Of a stretch of DNA of 36,244 bases, positions 1 to 7,480 are shown piece by piece. The translations under genes and the position numbers were made by a program. The notes beneath the pieces were generated by a model. It was not told the DNA's origin. It made no database searches and worked only from the letters and a program-made list of their open reading frames with translations. Source of the stretch: Mesorhizobium sp. WSM3626 (GTDB lineage: Bacteria > Pseudomonadota > Alphaproteobacteria > Rhizobiales > Rhizobiaceae); NCBI RefSeq assembly GCF_000513935.1, contig NZ_AZUY01000056.1, positions 288-36,531 of the forward strand, written 5' to 3'. How positions within the stretch are numbered: the first letter of the stretch is position 1; every line of letters begins with the position of its first letter.

Positions 1-33
1 GTGACGGAATGAGGCGTTTGCGTTCCCTGGAAC

Positions 34-87
34 ACCCCTCATCCGACCTCGCTTCGCGAGGCCACCTTCTCCCACAAGGGGAGAAGG
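34..87. repeat. palindromic intergenic repeat downstream of hisS
   Basis: Two adjacent inverted repeats are visible. The first is CCTCGC-TTC-GCGAGG at 47-61; the second is CCTTCTCCC-N5-GGGAGAAGG at 65-87. The second palindrome recurs, with a different spacer, at 1699-1721 on the other side of hisS. Elements of this kind are common between genes in Mesorhizobium and relatives (recalled, not searched). Read on the minus strand it could also help end hisS transcription, although no clear U-tract follows. Confidence 0.65.
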
Positions 88-107
88 ACAAGGGCGCGCG
101 GCGCTCG

Positions 108-1604
108 TCACTTCGCGCGCTCTTCGGCCTGCGCCGTCAAAATCTTCTTCACCTCGGCAACCAGTTCGCTTTCCGCCACCGTCACCTGTGCCGGGCGCGC
201 GGCGCGCCATTCGGCATTGTCGGTGATTTCGGCGGACATGCGAGCGCCTTCGATCAGGTCCTTGATCTGCAATTCGCCCTTGGCGCGCTCGTCGCCACCC
301 TGGATGATGGCGACGGGACAACCGCGCCGGTCGGCATATTTGAGCTGCGCCTTCATGCCGGCGCCGCCGAGATACATTTCGGAGCGGATACCGGCGGCAC
401 GCAATTGCGAGACCATCTTCTGGTAGCGGCCGAGGCTTTCGGTGTCCTTGTCCATGACCAGCACGACAACCGGCGCGATCACGTCGGCGCTGTCGAGCTT
501 GCCGAGGTTTTTCAGCGCCGTCATCAGCCTGGAGACGCCGATGGAAAAACCCGTCGCCGGAACCGGTTCGCCACGGAAGCGCGAGACCAGGCCATCATAG
601 CGGCCGCCGCCGCCGACGGAACCGAAGCGCACGACCTGGCCATCTTCGTTGGGGATTTCGGCCAGCAGCTCGGCCTCGAAGACGGGCCCGGTATAGTATT
701 CGAGGCCGCGCACGACGGAACGATCCATGGCGATGCGGTCCTCGGCATATCCGGCGGCCCTGACCAGAGCTTCGATCGTCGCGAGTTCGCCTACGCCCTC
801 CTGGTAGACCGCGTTCCCGCTGACGGTGGCATCCTGGCCAGCCTGCGCATTTCGCGCAGTCGCCAGAAGAACGGCCCCGGCTTGCGTGTCATTCAACCCG
901 GCGCCCTTGGCGAAGTCGCCCTCGCCTTCCTTGCCACCGTCCCAGCGCCCCGGCCCGAGCAGAAGCCGGACCCCTTCCGGACCGAGCTTGTCGAGCTTGT
1001 CTATGGCACGCAGCACCGTCAGCCGGCGCCCGATATTCTCGTCACCGCCAAGTCCGATCGCCTCCAGCACGCCGTCCAGCACCTTGCGGTTGTTGACGCG
1101 GATGACGTAGTCGCCGCGCTTGATACCGAGCGCTTCCATGACGTCGGCCATCATCATCGCCATCTCCGCGTCCGCCGCCACGCCCGGCGTGCCGATCGTA
1201 TCGGCGTCGAACTGCATGAACTGGCGGAAGCGGCCGGGACCGGGCTTTTCGTTGCGGAACACCCAGCCGGATCGGTAGCTGCGATAGGGTTTCGGCAGGC
1301 GTTCGAAATTCTCGGCGACAAAGCGCGCCGTCGGCGCCGTCAGGTCGTAGCGCAGGGACAGCCACTGGTCATCATCGTCCTGGAACGAGAAAACACCTTC
1401 GTTCGGCCGATCCTGGTCGGGCAGGAATTTTCCCAGCGCGTCGGTGTATTCGATCAGCGGCTGGTCGGCCGGCTCGAAGCCATAAAGCTCATAGACCGAG
1501 CGGATCGTCGCCATCATCTTCTCGACCGCGCGGATGTCCTCGGCGCCGCGGTCGGCAAAACCGCGCGGCAGCCGCGCTTTCGTCTTTTCCGATTTGTCGG
1601 CCAT
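108..1604 (-). CDS. hisS: histidyl-tRNA synthetase
   Basis: Cytoplasmic class II aminoacyl-tRNA synthetase that charges tRNA-His with histidine using ATP. The 498-residue protein has class II motif 2 around residues 106-135 (FRNEKPGPGRFRQF), the histidine-binding signature RGLEYYTG at 299-306, a motif 3 region (GFSIGVSRLM), and a C-terminal anticodon-binding domain (from about residue 385). Motif 2 departs from the E. coli FRHERPQKGRYRQF form. Rhizobial HisRS is known to be divergent, because the tRNA-His of these bacteria lacks the usual G-1 identity element (established knowledge, not tested here). The start is the ATG at 1604; the Shine-Dalgarno is weak. The gene stands alone between two copies of a palindromic repeat. 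Family assignment is very secure. Confidence 0.95.
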   Translation of the reverse strand: MADKSEKTKARLPRGFADRGAEDIRAVEKMMATIRSVYELYGFEPADQPLIEYTDALGKFLPDQDRPNEGVFSFQDDDDQWLSLRYDLTAPTARFVAENFERLPKPYRSYRSGWVFRNEKPGPGRFRQFMQFDADTIGTPGVAADAEMAMMMADVMEALGIKRGDYVIRVNNRKVLDGVLEAIGLGGDENIGRRLTVLRAIDKLDKLGPEGVRLLLGPGRWDGGKEGEGDFAKGAGLNDTQAGAVLLATARNAQAGQDATVSGNAVYQEGVGELATIEALVRAAGYAEDRIAMDRSVVRGLEYYTGPVFEAELLAEIPNEDGQVVRFGSVGGGGRYDGLVSRFRGEPVPATGFSIGVSRLMTALKNLGKLDSADVIAPVVVLVMDKDTESLGRYQKMVSQLRAAGIRSEMYLGGAGMKAQLKYADRRGCPVAIIQGGDERAKGELQIKDLIEGARMSAEITDNAEWRAARPAQVTVAESELVAEVKKILTAQAEERAK

Positions 1605-1698
1605 GAGATGAGTCTTTTTGCTGGGTAAAGGATGACTTATTTTCGAGTGCGCGTCTCCTAGCCGAAGCAGCTTTGTGCGGCAAGGGTTGGCACTTCTG

Positions 1699-1721
1699 CC
1701 TTCTCCCGCTGTGGGAGAAGG
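1699..1721. repeat. second copy of the CCTTCTCCC palindrome
   Basis: Perfect 9-bp inverted repeat CCTTCTCCC-GCTGT-GGGAGAAGG, upstream of hisS. The arms are identical to those at 65-87, so hisS is bracketed by two copies. The surrounding 1605-1841 interval holds no other gene that I can support. Confidence 0.6.
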
Positions 1722-1841
1722 GAAGAGGCGCCAATATCTGAAACAAAACCCAGCAAAAATGAAACAATGGCGCCATCAGCCCGGCATGGTGCCGACACAA
1801 TCGCGGCCGACATAGCACACCGACACGAAGGGGTTCGGGAC

Positions 1842-2093
1842 ATGACCAGCGCAACGACATTCCATGCCAACGGCGAAGCCGGTGAATTGCCGGCACGTCT
1901 GCGCCCGGCGGGCATTCATGCACCGAAAATGATTGGTCAGGCGGCCGGACCGTTCGATGTGCCGGCCGACACCGGGAAGGATCCTTCCCTGCGCGACGCC
2001 TTGCTGACCGGCCTGCTGGTGATCTATCCGACAGTGGCTACCGTGGCGGCGATCGTCGCCGGGCTGTTCCTGGCCGGTGCCAACGGCACCTGA
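1842..2093 (+). CDS. small single-pass membrane protein, unknown function
   Basis: Predicted 83-residue protein. I do not recognise the family. The N-terminal half is polar. The C-terminal third (about residues 52-79) is a long hydrophobic stretch that would form one membrane helix, ending close to the C terminus (AGANGT), so it may be tail-anchored. The ATG at 1842 is chosen because a GAAGGGG Shine-Dalgarno lies about 8 nt upstream; an in-frame extension to 1767 lacks one. The gene converges on tag, with 11 bp between the stop codons. Compositional bias fits the genome, but there is no family evidence, so expression remains uncertain. Confidence 0.5.
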   Translation: MTSATTFHANGEAGELPARLRPAGIHAPKMIGQAAGPFDVPADTGKDPSLRDALLTGLLVIYPTVATVAAIVAGLFLAGANGT

Positions 2094-2104
2094 ACTGCCC
2101 GTAG

Positions 2105-2743
2105 CTATTTCGGCCGTTTGAAAGCCTTCCGTTCCTTCTCAACCTCCTTGCGGCACACACACCCCTCGAGATGGTCGTTGACCATGCCCATGGCCTGCAT
2201 GAAGGCGTAGACCGTGGTCGGGCCGACGAAGGTCCAGCCGCGCTTCTTCAGGTCCTTCGAGATCCGCACGGAGACCTGGGTGGTCGGGTTGGCGCGCAGA
2301 TGAGCGAGGTCGACGGTTTGCGGCCGTTCCTCCCTGCCGGGTTCGAACTTCCAAAACCAGGCGGCCAGGGAGCCGAACTCGTCGACCATTTCGCGGGCGC
2401 GTTTGGCATTGTTGATGGTCGAGACGATCTTGCCGCGATGGCGGATGATGCCGGCATTGCCGAGCAGGCGCTCGACGTCCCGTTCGGTGAAGGTGGCGAC
2501 CTTGTCGAAGTCGAAGCCAGCGAAGGCCTCGCGAAAATTCTCCCGCTTGCGCAGAATGGTCAGCCACGACAGGCCCGACTGGAACCCTTCCAGGCAGATC
2601 TTCTCGAACAGCCTGCGGTCATCGGCCACCGGCCGGCCCCATTCATGGTCATGGTAATGTAGATAGTCGGGCAGATTGCCATGCCAGAAGCAGCGCGCGA
2701 CACCGTCAGGACCGGCGAGCAGGCCGGTTTTTTCATTGCTCAT
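2105..2743 (-). CDS. tag: DNA-3-methyladenine glycosylase I
   Basis: Base-excision repair enzyme that removes 3-methyladenine from alkylated DNA. The 212-residue protein aligns by eye with E. coli Tag along its length: YHDHEWG near the N terminus, CLEGFQSGLSW with the catalytic Glu, GIIRHRGKI, KKRGWTFVGPT, and NDHLEGCVC near the end. The zinc ligands of the family (an N-terminal Cys, the His of YHDxEWG, the His of NDH and the Cys of GC) are all present. The ATG at 2743 is preferred over the in-frame GTG at 2767 because the family begins shortly before RCFWHG. The gene is monocistronic and convergent with the small membrane protein. Confidence 0.93.
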   Translation of the reverse strand: MSNEKTGLLAGPDGVARCFWHGNLPDYLHYHDHEWGRPVADDRRLFEKICLEGFQSGLSWLTILRKRENFREAFAGFDFDKVATFTERDVERLLGNAGIIRHRGKIVSTINNAKRAREMVDEFGSLAAWFWKFEPGREERPQTVDLAHLRANPTTQVSVRISKDLKKRGWTFVGPTTVYAFMQAMGMVNDHLEGCVCRKEVEKERKAFKRPK

Positions 2744-2955
2744 CCTGAAAAATCCATCCGTTAACACGCTTCCGCGCTGTCTTTACCGTGGCTTTACCAG
2801 ATTCCTGAACCCGGCGGTAACCACACCAAAGGGTTTACTGACAGAACCGCATTTTACGCATTCCGATTCATGTTTCGGTTGCTGCTCGCCGCCAATGATC
2901 GCGCAAGCCGGGAGCGTTCTCGCCCGGTGTATTAGACGATCAAGGTGCGTTCCCG

Positions 2956-3687
2956 ATGAAGAGAGTTCTGTTTCCCTTGCTCGGCGCCGTGGCTGTGTTT
3001 GCCGCCGGCGTCACACCCTCAACCGCCAGCGACCGCTATGCCGACAGACCGCCGGTGATGGTGAGCCCCGACCTTTCCGCGCCCTGGGTGCTGCAACTCG
3101 GCCATGCGCCGGGTATCGTTCGGCAGAACCGCCAGGCCGCGCAGCCGCGCCAGCGCACCGCGCAGCCCGACCGCGTGCAGACGGCCGCCGTGCAGGCCCC
3201 GGCCAAACGCATGGTCATGCGCCCGCAGATCAATCCGGTCTACCTGCCGCAGGAAGTCGCCTATGAAGGCGCGCAGAAGCCGGGCACCATCGTCATCGAT
3301 ACCACGCAGAATTTCCTCTATCTGGTCGAGAAGAACGGCAAGGCGCGGCGTTACGGCGTCGGCACCGGCAAGCCCGGCTTCGAATGGTCGGGCACGCACA
3401 AGATCACCAACAAGCGCGTCTGGCCGGACTGGCGTCCGCCGGCGGAGATGATCAAGCGCGAGGCGGCCAAGGGCCGTTACCTGCCGACCTATCTGGCCGG
3501 CGGCATGGAAAACCCCCTCGGCGCGCGCGCGCTTTATCTCGGCACCACGGAGTACCGCATCCACGGCACCAACCAGCCCTGGACGATCGGCGGCGCGGTG
3601 TCGTCGGGCTGCATCCGCATGCGCAACGAGGATGTCGTCGACCTCTATGAACGGGTCAATGTCGGAACGACGGTCGAAGTGATATAG
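2956..3687 (+). CDS. secreted L,D-transpeptidase (YkuD domain)
   Basis: Periplasmic peptidoglycan enzyme of the YkuD family. Such enzymes make 3-3 cross-links between stem peptides or attach proteins to peptidoglycan. The 243-residue protein has a Sec signal peptide (residues 1 to about 25, cut near PSTAS), a low-complexity Gln/Arg linker (55-90), then a catalytic domain from about 108 to the end. The active-site motif is visible: His203 in YRIHGT and Cys219 in SSGCIRMRN. It starts at the ATG at 2956. Alphaproteobacteria encode many paralogues of this family, so the specific role (cross-linking, outer-membrane attachment or other) cannot be read from the sequence. The family call is secure. 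Confidence 0.9.
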   Translation: MKRVLFPLLGAVAVFAAGVTPSTASDRYADRPPVMVSPDLSAPWVLQLGHAPGIVRQNRQAAQPRQRTAQPDRVQTAAVQAPAKRMVMRPQINPVYLPQEVAYEGAQKPGTIVIDTTQNFLYLVEKNGKARRYGVGTGKPGFEWSGTHKITNKRVWPDWRPPAEMIKREAAKGRYLPTYLAGGMENPLGARALYLGTTEYRIHGTNQPWTIGGAVSSGCIRMRNEDVVDLYERVNVGTTVEVI

Positions 3688-3726
3688 TGATAGCGAATCA
3701 GCCGGTTAAGCAGTGTTGAGTGGTTT

Positions 3727-3755
3727 TTGACGCACTGTTGCCCTCAAGTCATAGC
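3727..3755 (+). promoter_or_regulatory. possible promoter for the 3762-3868 RNA
   Basis: TTGACG at 3727-3732 and CATAGC at 3750-3755 are spaced by 17 bp. The -35 box is good for a housekeeping sigma factor; the -10 is mediocre. It would start transcription near 3762 and give an RNA of about 105 nt ending at the terminator at 3868. Confidence 0.3.
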
Positions 3756-3761
3756 GCACTT

Positions 3762-3868
3762 TTGGAAGACGTGCTTAGACTGGCAGCGAGTTAACGGGGG
3801 ACGGGCCGTGTGGGGATACGGCCAGTCACGAGAGGGCAGCACGGGTAACCGGGCTGCCCTTTTCGTTT
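3762..3868 (+). ncRNA. candidate small RNA or folD leader with terminator
   Basis: Structured sequence in the 289-bp gap between the transpeptidase and folD genes. GACTGGC (3778-3784) can pair with GCCAGTC (3821-3827). GGCCGT (3804-3809) can pair with ACGGCC (3818-3823). The two pairings share bases 3821-3823 and are mutually exclusive, a switch-like arrangement. A strong terminator follows. The RNA could be an independent small RNA or an attenuating leader of folD, whose start codon lies 108 nt beyond the terminator. I do not recognise it as a known riboswitch class; a folate-sensing role would be speculation based on the neighbour alone. Confidence 0.4.
3833..3868 (+). terminator. Rho-independent terminator upstream of folD
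   Basis: Stem AGGGCAGC (3833-3840) with GCTGCCCT (3853-3860), extended inside by CGG/CCG around a GTAA tetraloop, then the T-rich tail TTTTCGTTT (3860-3868). It could end the transpeptidase transcript or the small RNA candidate, or act as an attenuator for folD. Confidence 0.75.
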
Positions 3869-3976
3869 CACGGTGCGACAGGTCGCCTCGAAAGCACGGT
3901 GTTTCGTTTTCGGGGCTGATTTCCGGACCATGCTCTGCTATTGCAGTGCACAATTTCCCCACCAAAGGTTCGAACT

Positions 3977-4897
3977 ATGTTCCCGTCCGAAGACAGCCGC
4001 TATCTCAAGGGCGGGCCGGTTGCCCAGCGCATCATCGCCGCCGTGCGCGAGGACGCGGCCATTGCCAAGGCTGAGGGTTTCCCGCCCAAGCTGATCTCGA
4101 TCACCGTCGGCGATACCGACGCGGTCGATGTCTATGTGCGCAACCAGCGTGCGAAGGCACAGCTCGCCGGCATCGATTTCGAGGAGCGGCGCTTTCCCGC
4201 CACCATCACCGCCGGTGAACTCGAAGCAGCCATCCACGGGCTGAATGCCGATCCGCGCGTCACCGGCATCATCATCCAGCGGCCGGTTCCCGCTCATATC
4301 CCGATCAAGACACTGCAGGCGGCCGTGCACCCGCTGAAGGACGTCGAGGGCATGCACCCGGCCTCGATCGGCAACATCGTCTACAACCAGCTCGACCTCG
4401 CGCCCTGCACCGCAGCGGCCTCGGTCGAACTGCTCAAGGAAACCGGCCTTGATCTCAAGGGGCTTGAAGTGGTCATCGTCGGCCATTCGGAAATCGTCGG
4501 CAAGCCGATCGCTTTCCTTCTAATGAGCGAAGGCGCGACCGTGACGGTCTGCCATCACATGACGCGCTCGGTTGCCGCCCATGCGCGGCGCGCCGACGCG
4601 CTGTTCGTCGCCGTTGGCAAGCCCAGGCTGATCAAGGCCGACATGGTGAAACCAGGGGCGGCCGTCATCGATATCGGCATCAATTCCGAAATTGGGCCTG
4701 ATGGCACGAGCCGCATTGTCGGCGACGTCGACACCGAAAGCGTACGCGAGGTTGCCTCCTGGATCACGCCCGTGCCAGGCGGCGTCGGCCCGATCACGGT
4801 GGCGATCCTGCTGCGCAACACGATGGTGGCGCTCAGCCGCCAGCGCGCGCTTTATGAAGCTACCTACGGCACGGCGGGCAGGCTCGCGGCCGAGTAG
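3977..4897 (+). CDS. folD: FolD-like methylene-THF dehydrogenase/cyclohydrolase with altered active site
   Basis: Member of the FolD family, which oxidises 5,10-methylene-THF with NADP and then hydrolyses methenyl-THF to 10-formyl-THF. The 306-residue protein has the N-terminal catalytic domain, the Rossmann motif GHSEIVGKPIAFLL (near 180), and the C-terminal PGGVGPIT. Two active-site residues differ from the family. Tyr53 is kept, but the Lys of YxxxK is Gln57 (YVRNQ), and the Asp of DVDG is Glu124 (DVEGMHP). Gln101 (IIIQRPVP) is kept. In human MTHFD1 the equivalent Lys56 is required for cyclohydrolase activity, so this protein may be a dehydrogenase only, or a specialised paralogue. The ATG at 3977 follows AAAGG by 8 nt. 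Family secure; exact activity uncertain. Confidence 0.82.
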   Translation: MFPSEDSRYLKGGPVAQRIIAAVREDAAIAKAEGFPPKLISITVGDTDAVDVYVRNQRAKAQLAGIDFEERRFPATITAGELEAAIHGLNADPRVTGIIIQRPVPAHIPIKTLQAAVHPLKDVEGMHPASIGNIVYNQLDLAPCTAAASVELLKETGLDLKGLEVVIVGHSEIVGKPIAFLLMSEGATVTVCHHMTRSVAAHARRADALFVAVGKPRLIKADMVKPGAAVIDIGINSEIGPDGTSRIVGDVDTESVREVASWITPVPGGVGPITVAILLRNTMVALSRQRALYEATYGTAGRLAAE

Positions 4898-4908
4898 CGG
4901 TGGGCCTA

Positions 4909-6234
4909 CTACTCCGCCGCCACCAAGCTTTCTTCCAGAACGCCTTCCGGCTTCGGCCCGCCATAAGCCCAGTCGAGCAGCTTGATCGTATGCACCACAG
5001 GCATCCTGGCGGCGGATGCGATCTGCGTGATGCAGCCGATATTGCCGGTGGCGACGATCGAGGCGCCCGTCGCCTCGATGTTTTTCACCTTACGATCGCG
5101 CAGCCTGGCCGAAATCTCGGATTGCAGGATGTTGTAGGTGCCGGCCGAGCCGCAACAGAGGTGCCCCTCGCGCGGCTCGCGCACGACGAAGCCGGCCTTG
5201 GCGAGCAGTTCCTTCGGCTGGCGGATGATCTTCTGGCCGTGCTGCATGGAGCAGGCTGAGTGATAGGCAACGACCGTGCCCGGCTTGCGCACCGGTTCAG
5301 GCAGATCGATGGCGGACAGATACTCGGTGATATCCTTGGCCAGCCCCGACACGCGCGTGGCCTTGTCGGCATAGGCCGGATCGAGCCGCAGCATGAAGCC
5401 GTAATCCTTGATCGTCGTGCCGCAGCCCGACGCGGTGATGATGATGGCGTCGAGCCCGCCCTGCTCGATGGCGCGCGTCCAGGCATCGACATTCTGCCTG
5501 GCCGAGGCAAGGGCGGCTTCTTCCCGCCCCATGTGATGAACCAGTGCGCCGCAGCAGCCCTCGCCCGGCGGCACCACGACCTCGACGCCGAGCCGGATCA
5601 GCAACGAGATGGTGGTGTCGTTGATGCCGGGATCAAGCACCGACTGCGCGCATCCGGTAAGGATGGCGACGCGGCCCTTTTTCGTCCCCTGCCCAGCATG
5701 GACGCCCGGCAAGGCCATCGGCGAGGCCGCCGGGACCGACGCCGGTGCGAGCTTGAGCATCGCGCCGAGAGGCTTCAGCGCCGGAATTTTTTCGAAGAGG
5801 CCGATGAAAGGCTTGCCCAGTTTTGCCAGCTTGAGCGCGGCGCGGAAGCGTTGGGGATAAGGCAGCACGAAGGCCAGCATGGCGCGGGTCAGCCGGTCGA
5901 GCAGCGGCCGCTTGTAAGTTTCCTGGATATGAGCACGGGCATGGTCGACCAGGTGCATGTAGTTGACGCCCGACGGGCAGGTGGTCATGCAGGCGAGGCA
6001 GGACAGGCAGCGGTCGATATGGGTGACGATCTCCTTGTCGGCGGGACGGCCGTTCTCCAGCATGTCCTTGATCAGATAGATGCGCCCGCGCGGCGAATCG
6101 AGTTCGTTGCCAAGCGTCACATAGGTCGGGCAAGTGGCGGTGCAGAAGCCACAATGCACGCATTTGCGCAGGACCTTTTCGGACTCCGCGACATGCGGAT
6201 CGGCAAGCTGGGCGGGCGAAAAATTGGTCTGCAT
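4909..6234 (-). CDS. glcF: glycolate oxidase iron-sulfur subunit
   Basis: Electron-transfer subunit of membrane-associated glycolate oxidase (GlcDEF), which converts glycolate to glyoxylate and passes electrons to the respiratory chain. The 441-residue protein has two 4Fe-4S motifs of CxxCxxCxxxCP type (starting CVHCGFC at residue 25 and CLSCLAC near 76). Two cysteine-rich CCG regions follow in the C-terminal half (GEGCCGALVHHMG and HLCCGSAG). These are the signatures of GlcF and heterodisulfide-reductase-like subunits. It starts at the ATG at 6234, 10 nt after the stop of glcE, and is the last gene of the glcDEF operon. It converges on folD. Confidence 0.93.
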   Translation of the reverse strand: MQTNFSPAQLADPHVAESEKVLRKCVHCGFCTATCPTYVTLGNELDSPRGRIYLIKDMLENGRPADKEIVTHIDRCLSCLACMTTCPSGVNYMHLVDHARAHIQETYKRPLLDRLTRAMLAFVLPYPQRFRAALKLAKLGKPFIGLFEKIPALKPLGAMLKLAPASVPAASPMALPGVHAGQGTKKGRVAILTGCAQSVLDPGINDTTISLLIRLGVEVVVPPGEGCCGALVHHMGREEAALASARQNVDAWTRAIEQGGLDAIIITASGCGTTIKDYGFMLRLDPAYADKATRVSGLAKDITEYLSAIDLPEPVRKPGTVVAYHSACSMQHGQKIIRQPKELLAKAGFVVREPREGHLCCGSAGTYNILQSEISARLRDRKVKNIEATGASIVATGNIGCITQIASAARMPVVHTIKLLDWAYGGPKPEGVLEESLVAAE

Positions 6235-6244
6235 CTCTGATGTC

Positions 6245-7450
6245 CTAGGCCATGCGGCCGGGATTGAGGATGTTCTTCGGGTCGAATTCCTGCTTCAGCC
6301 GCTGGCTGAGCGCCGCCAATGCCGGCGCCTGCGGCTCGAACACCGGCAGAGCCGCCCGATGGGAAGGGGTAGCGCGCACCAGCGTCGCATGGCCGCCGCC
6401 ATGTTTCCTCAGAAGCCCGCGCAGCAGAGCGGCTTCGGGATCGCCCTCTTCCATGCGCAGCCACACCAGCCCGCCCTGCCAGTCGTAGAAGGCGCTGACG
6501 GCGGCCTGCATGCGCAGCGTCAGAACCATCTGATGCCCCTGGGCGGGCATCATCGAGACCCGCCAGACCGGCTTCTCGCTGCCATCGACGAAGGGCCGGC
6601 AATCCCTTATATCGCGCCAGATTGCCTTGGAGGTCTCACTGGCAATCTCCTCCAGCGGCCCGGCCTTGCCGAGCAGTGTCCTCAGCGCGGCGATACGATA
6701 GGCGACGGAAGGACCAAAGCCCTCGACGCGCAGCAGCGTGGCGGCATCACTGCCGAGCGTGCCGCCGGCAACACGCGCGGCGATGCGCTCCGGCAGGTGG
6801 GCGGCACTCGACACTTCGGCGCTGGAACCAAGCGCCAAGGCCATGGCGGTGCAGGCGGCATCATCGAGCAGGCCACGAACGGCGAGCGTGACTTCGGTCT
6901 CGGCCGCCGGCAGCACCTTGAAGGTGACGTCGGTGAAGACGGCCAGCGTACCCCAGCTGTTGGCCATCAGCTTCGACAGATCGTAGCCGGTGACGTTCTT
7001 GACCACGCGGCCGCCCGACTTGAAGGCTTCGCCCCGGCCGGAGACGACATTGATGCCCAGGATATGGTCGCGCGCCGCGCCCGCCTTCAGCCGGCGGGGC
7101 CCGGACAGGTTGGCGCCGAGCACGCCGCCAATGGTGCCTTTGCCCGGCTCGCCACCGAGCAACGGGCCGTAGTCCATCGGCTCGAAGGCGAGCTGCTGGC
7201 CGTTTTCAGCCAGCAGCTTTTCGATCTCGGCCAGCAGCGTGCCTGATTTGGCCGACAGCACCAGTTCGGCGGGCTCATAGAGGGTCACGCCCGAGAGTTT
7301 CGACAGGTCGAGCGTGTGCTCGGTCTGCAACGGACGACCGATGCCGCGCTTGGAGCCGCGGCCAAGGATTTCGAGCGATGTTTCCTCTGCCGCCGCCCAG
7401 GCAACGGTGGAGAGGACTTCATCTGAGGTGGTGGGGGCAAAGGCGGTCAT
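6245..7450 (-). CDS. glcE: glycolate oxidase FAD-binding subunit
   Basis: Second flavoprotein subunit of glycolate oxidase. The 401-residue protein has an N-terminal PCMH-type FAD-binding domain: LEILGRGSKRGIG, then GTIGGVLGANLSGPRRLKAGAARDHILG, and VVKNVTGYDLSKLM at about 155-170, all typical of GlcE. The C-terminal half is shorter than in GlcD and ends FDPKNILNPGRMA, the usual terminus of the family. It starts at the ATG at 7450. It lies 30 nt after glcD and 10 nt before glcF in the same direction, so the three are translated from one operon. Confidence 0.93.
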   Translation of the reverse strand: MTAFAPTTSDEVLSTVAWAAAEETSLEILGRGSKRGIGRPLQTEHTLDLSKLSGVTLYEPAELVLSAKSGTLLAEIEKLLAENGQQLAFEPMDYGPLLGGEPGKGTIGGVLGANLSGPRRLKAGAARDHILGINVVSGRGEAFKSGGRVVKNVTGYDLSKLMANSWGTLAVFTDVTFKVLPAAETEVTLAVRGLLDDAACTAMALALGSSAEVSSAAHLPERIAARVAGGTLGSDAATLLRVEGFGPSVAYRIAALRTLLGKAGPLEEIASETSKAIWRDIRDCRPFVDGSEKPVWRVSMMPAQGHQMVLTLRMQAAVSAFYDWQGGLVWLRMEEGDPEAALLRGLLRKHGGGHATLVRATPSHRAALPVFEPQAPALAALSQRLKQEFDPKNILNPGRMA

Positions 7451-7480
7451 ATTCGCACCTGGTTCTGCGGCCCCATCATC

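Noticed and set aside
9..1628. 539-codon plus-strand frame over hisS
   Set aside because: Antisense to hisS, which has clear family motifs; high-GC shadow frame with no recognisable domain.
3762..3868. Assignment of the folD upstream RNA to a tetrahydrofolate riboswitch
   Set aside because: The consensus of the known folate riboswitches could not be matched from memory; only the neighbour suggested it.
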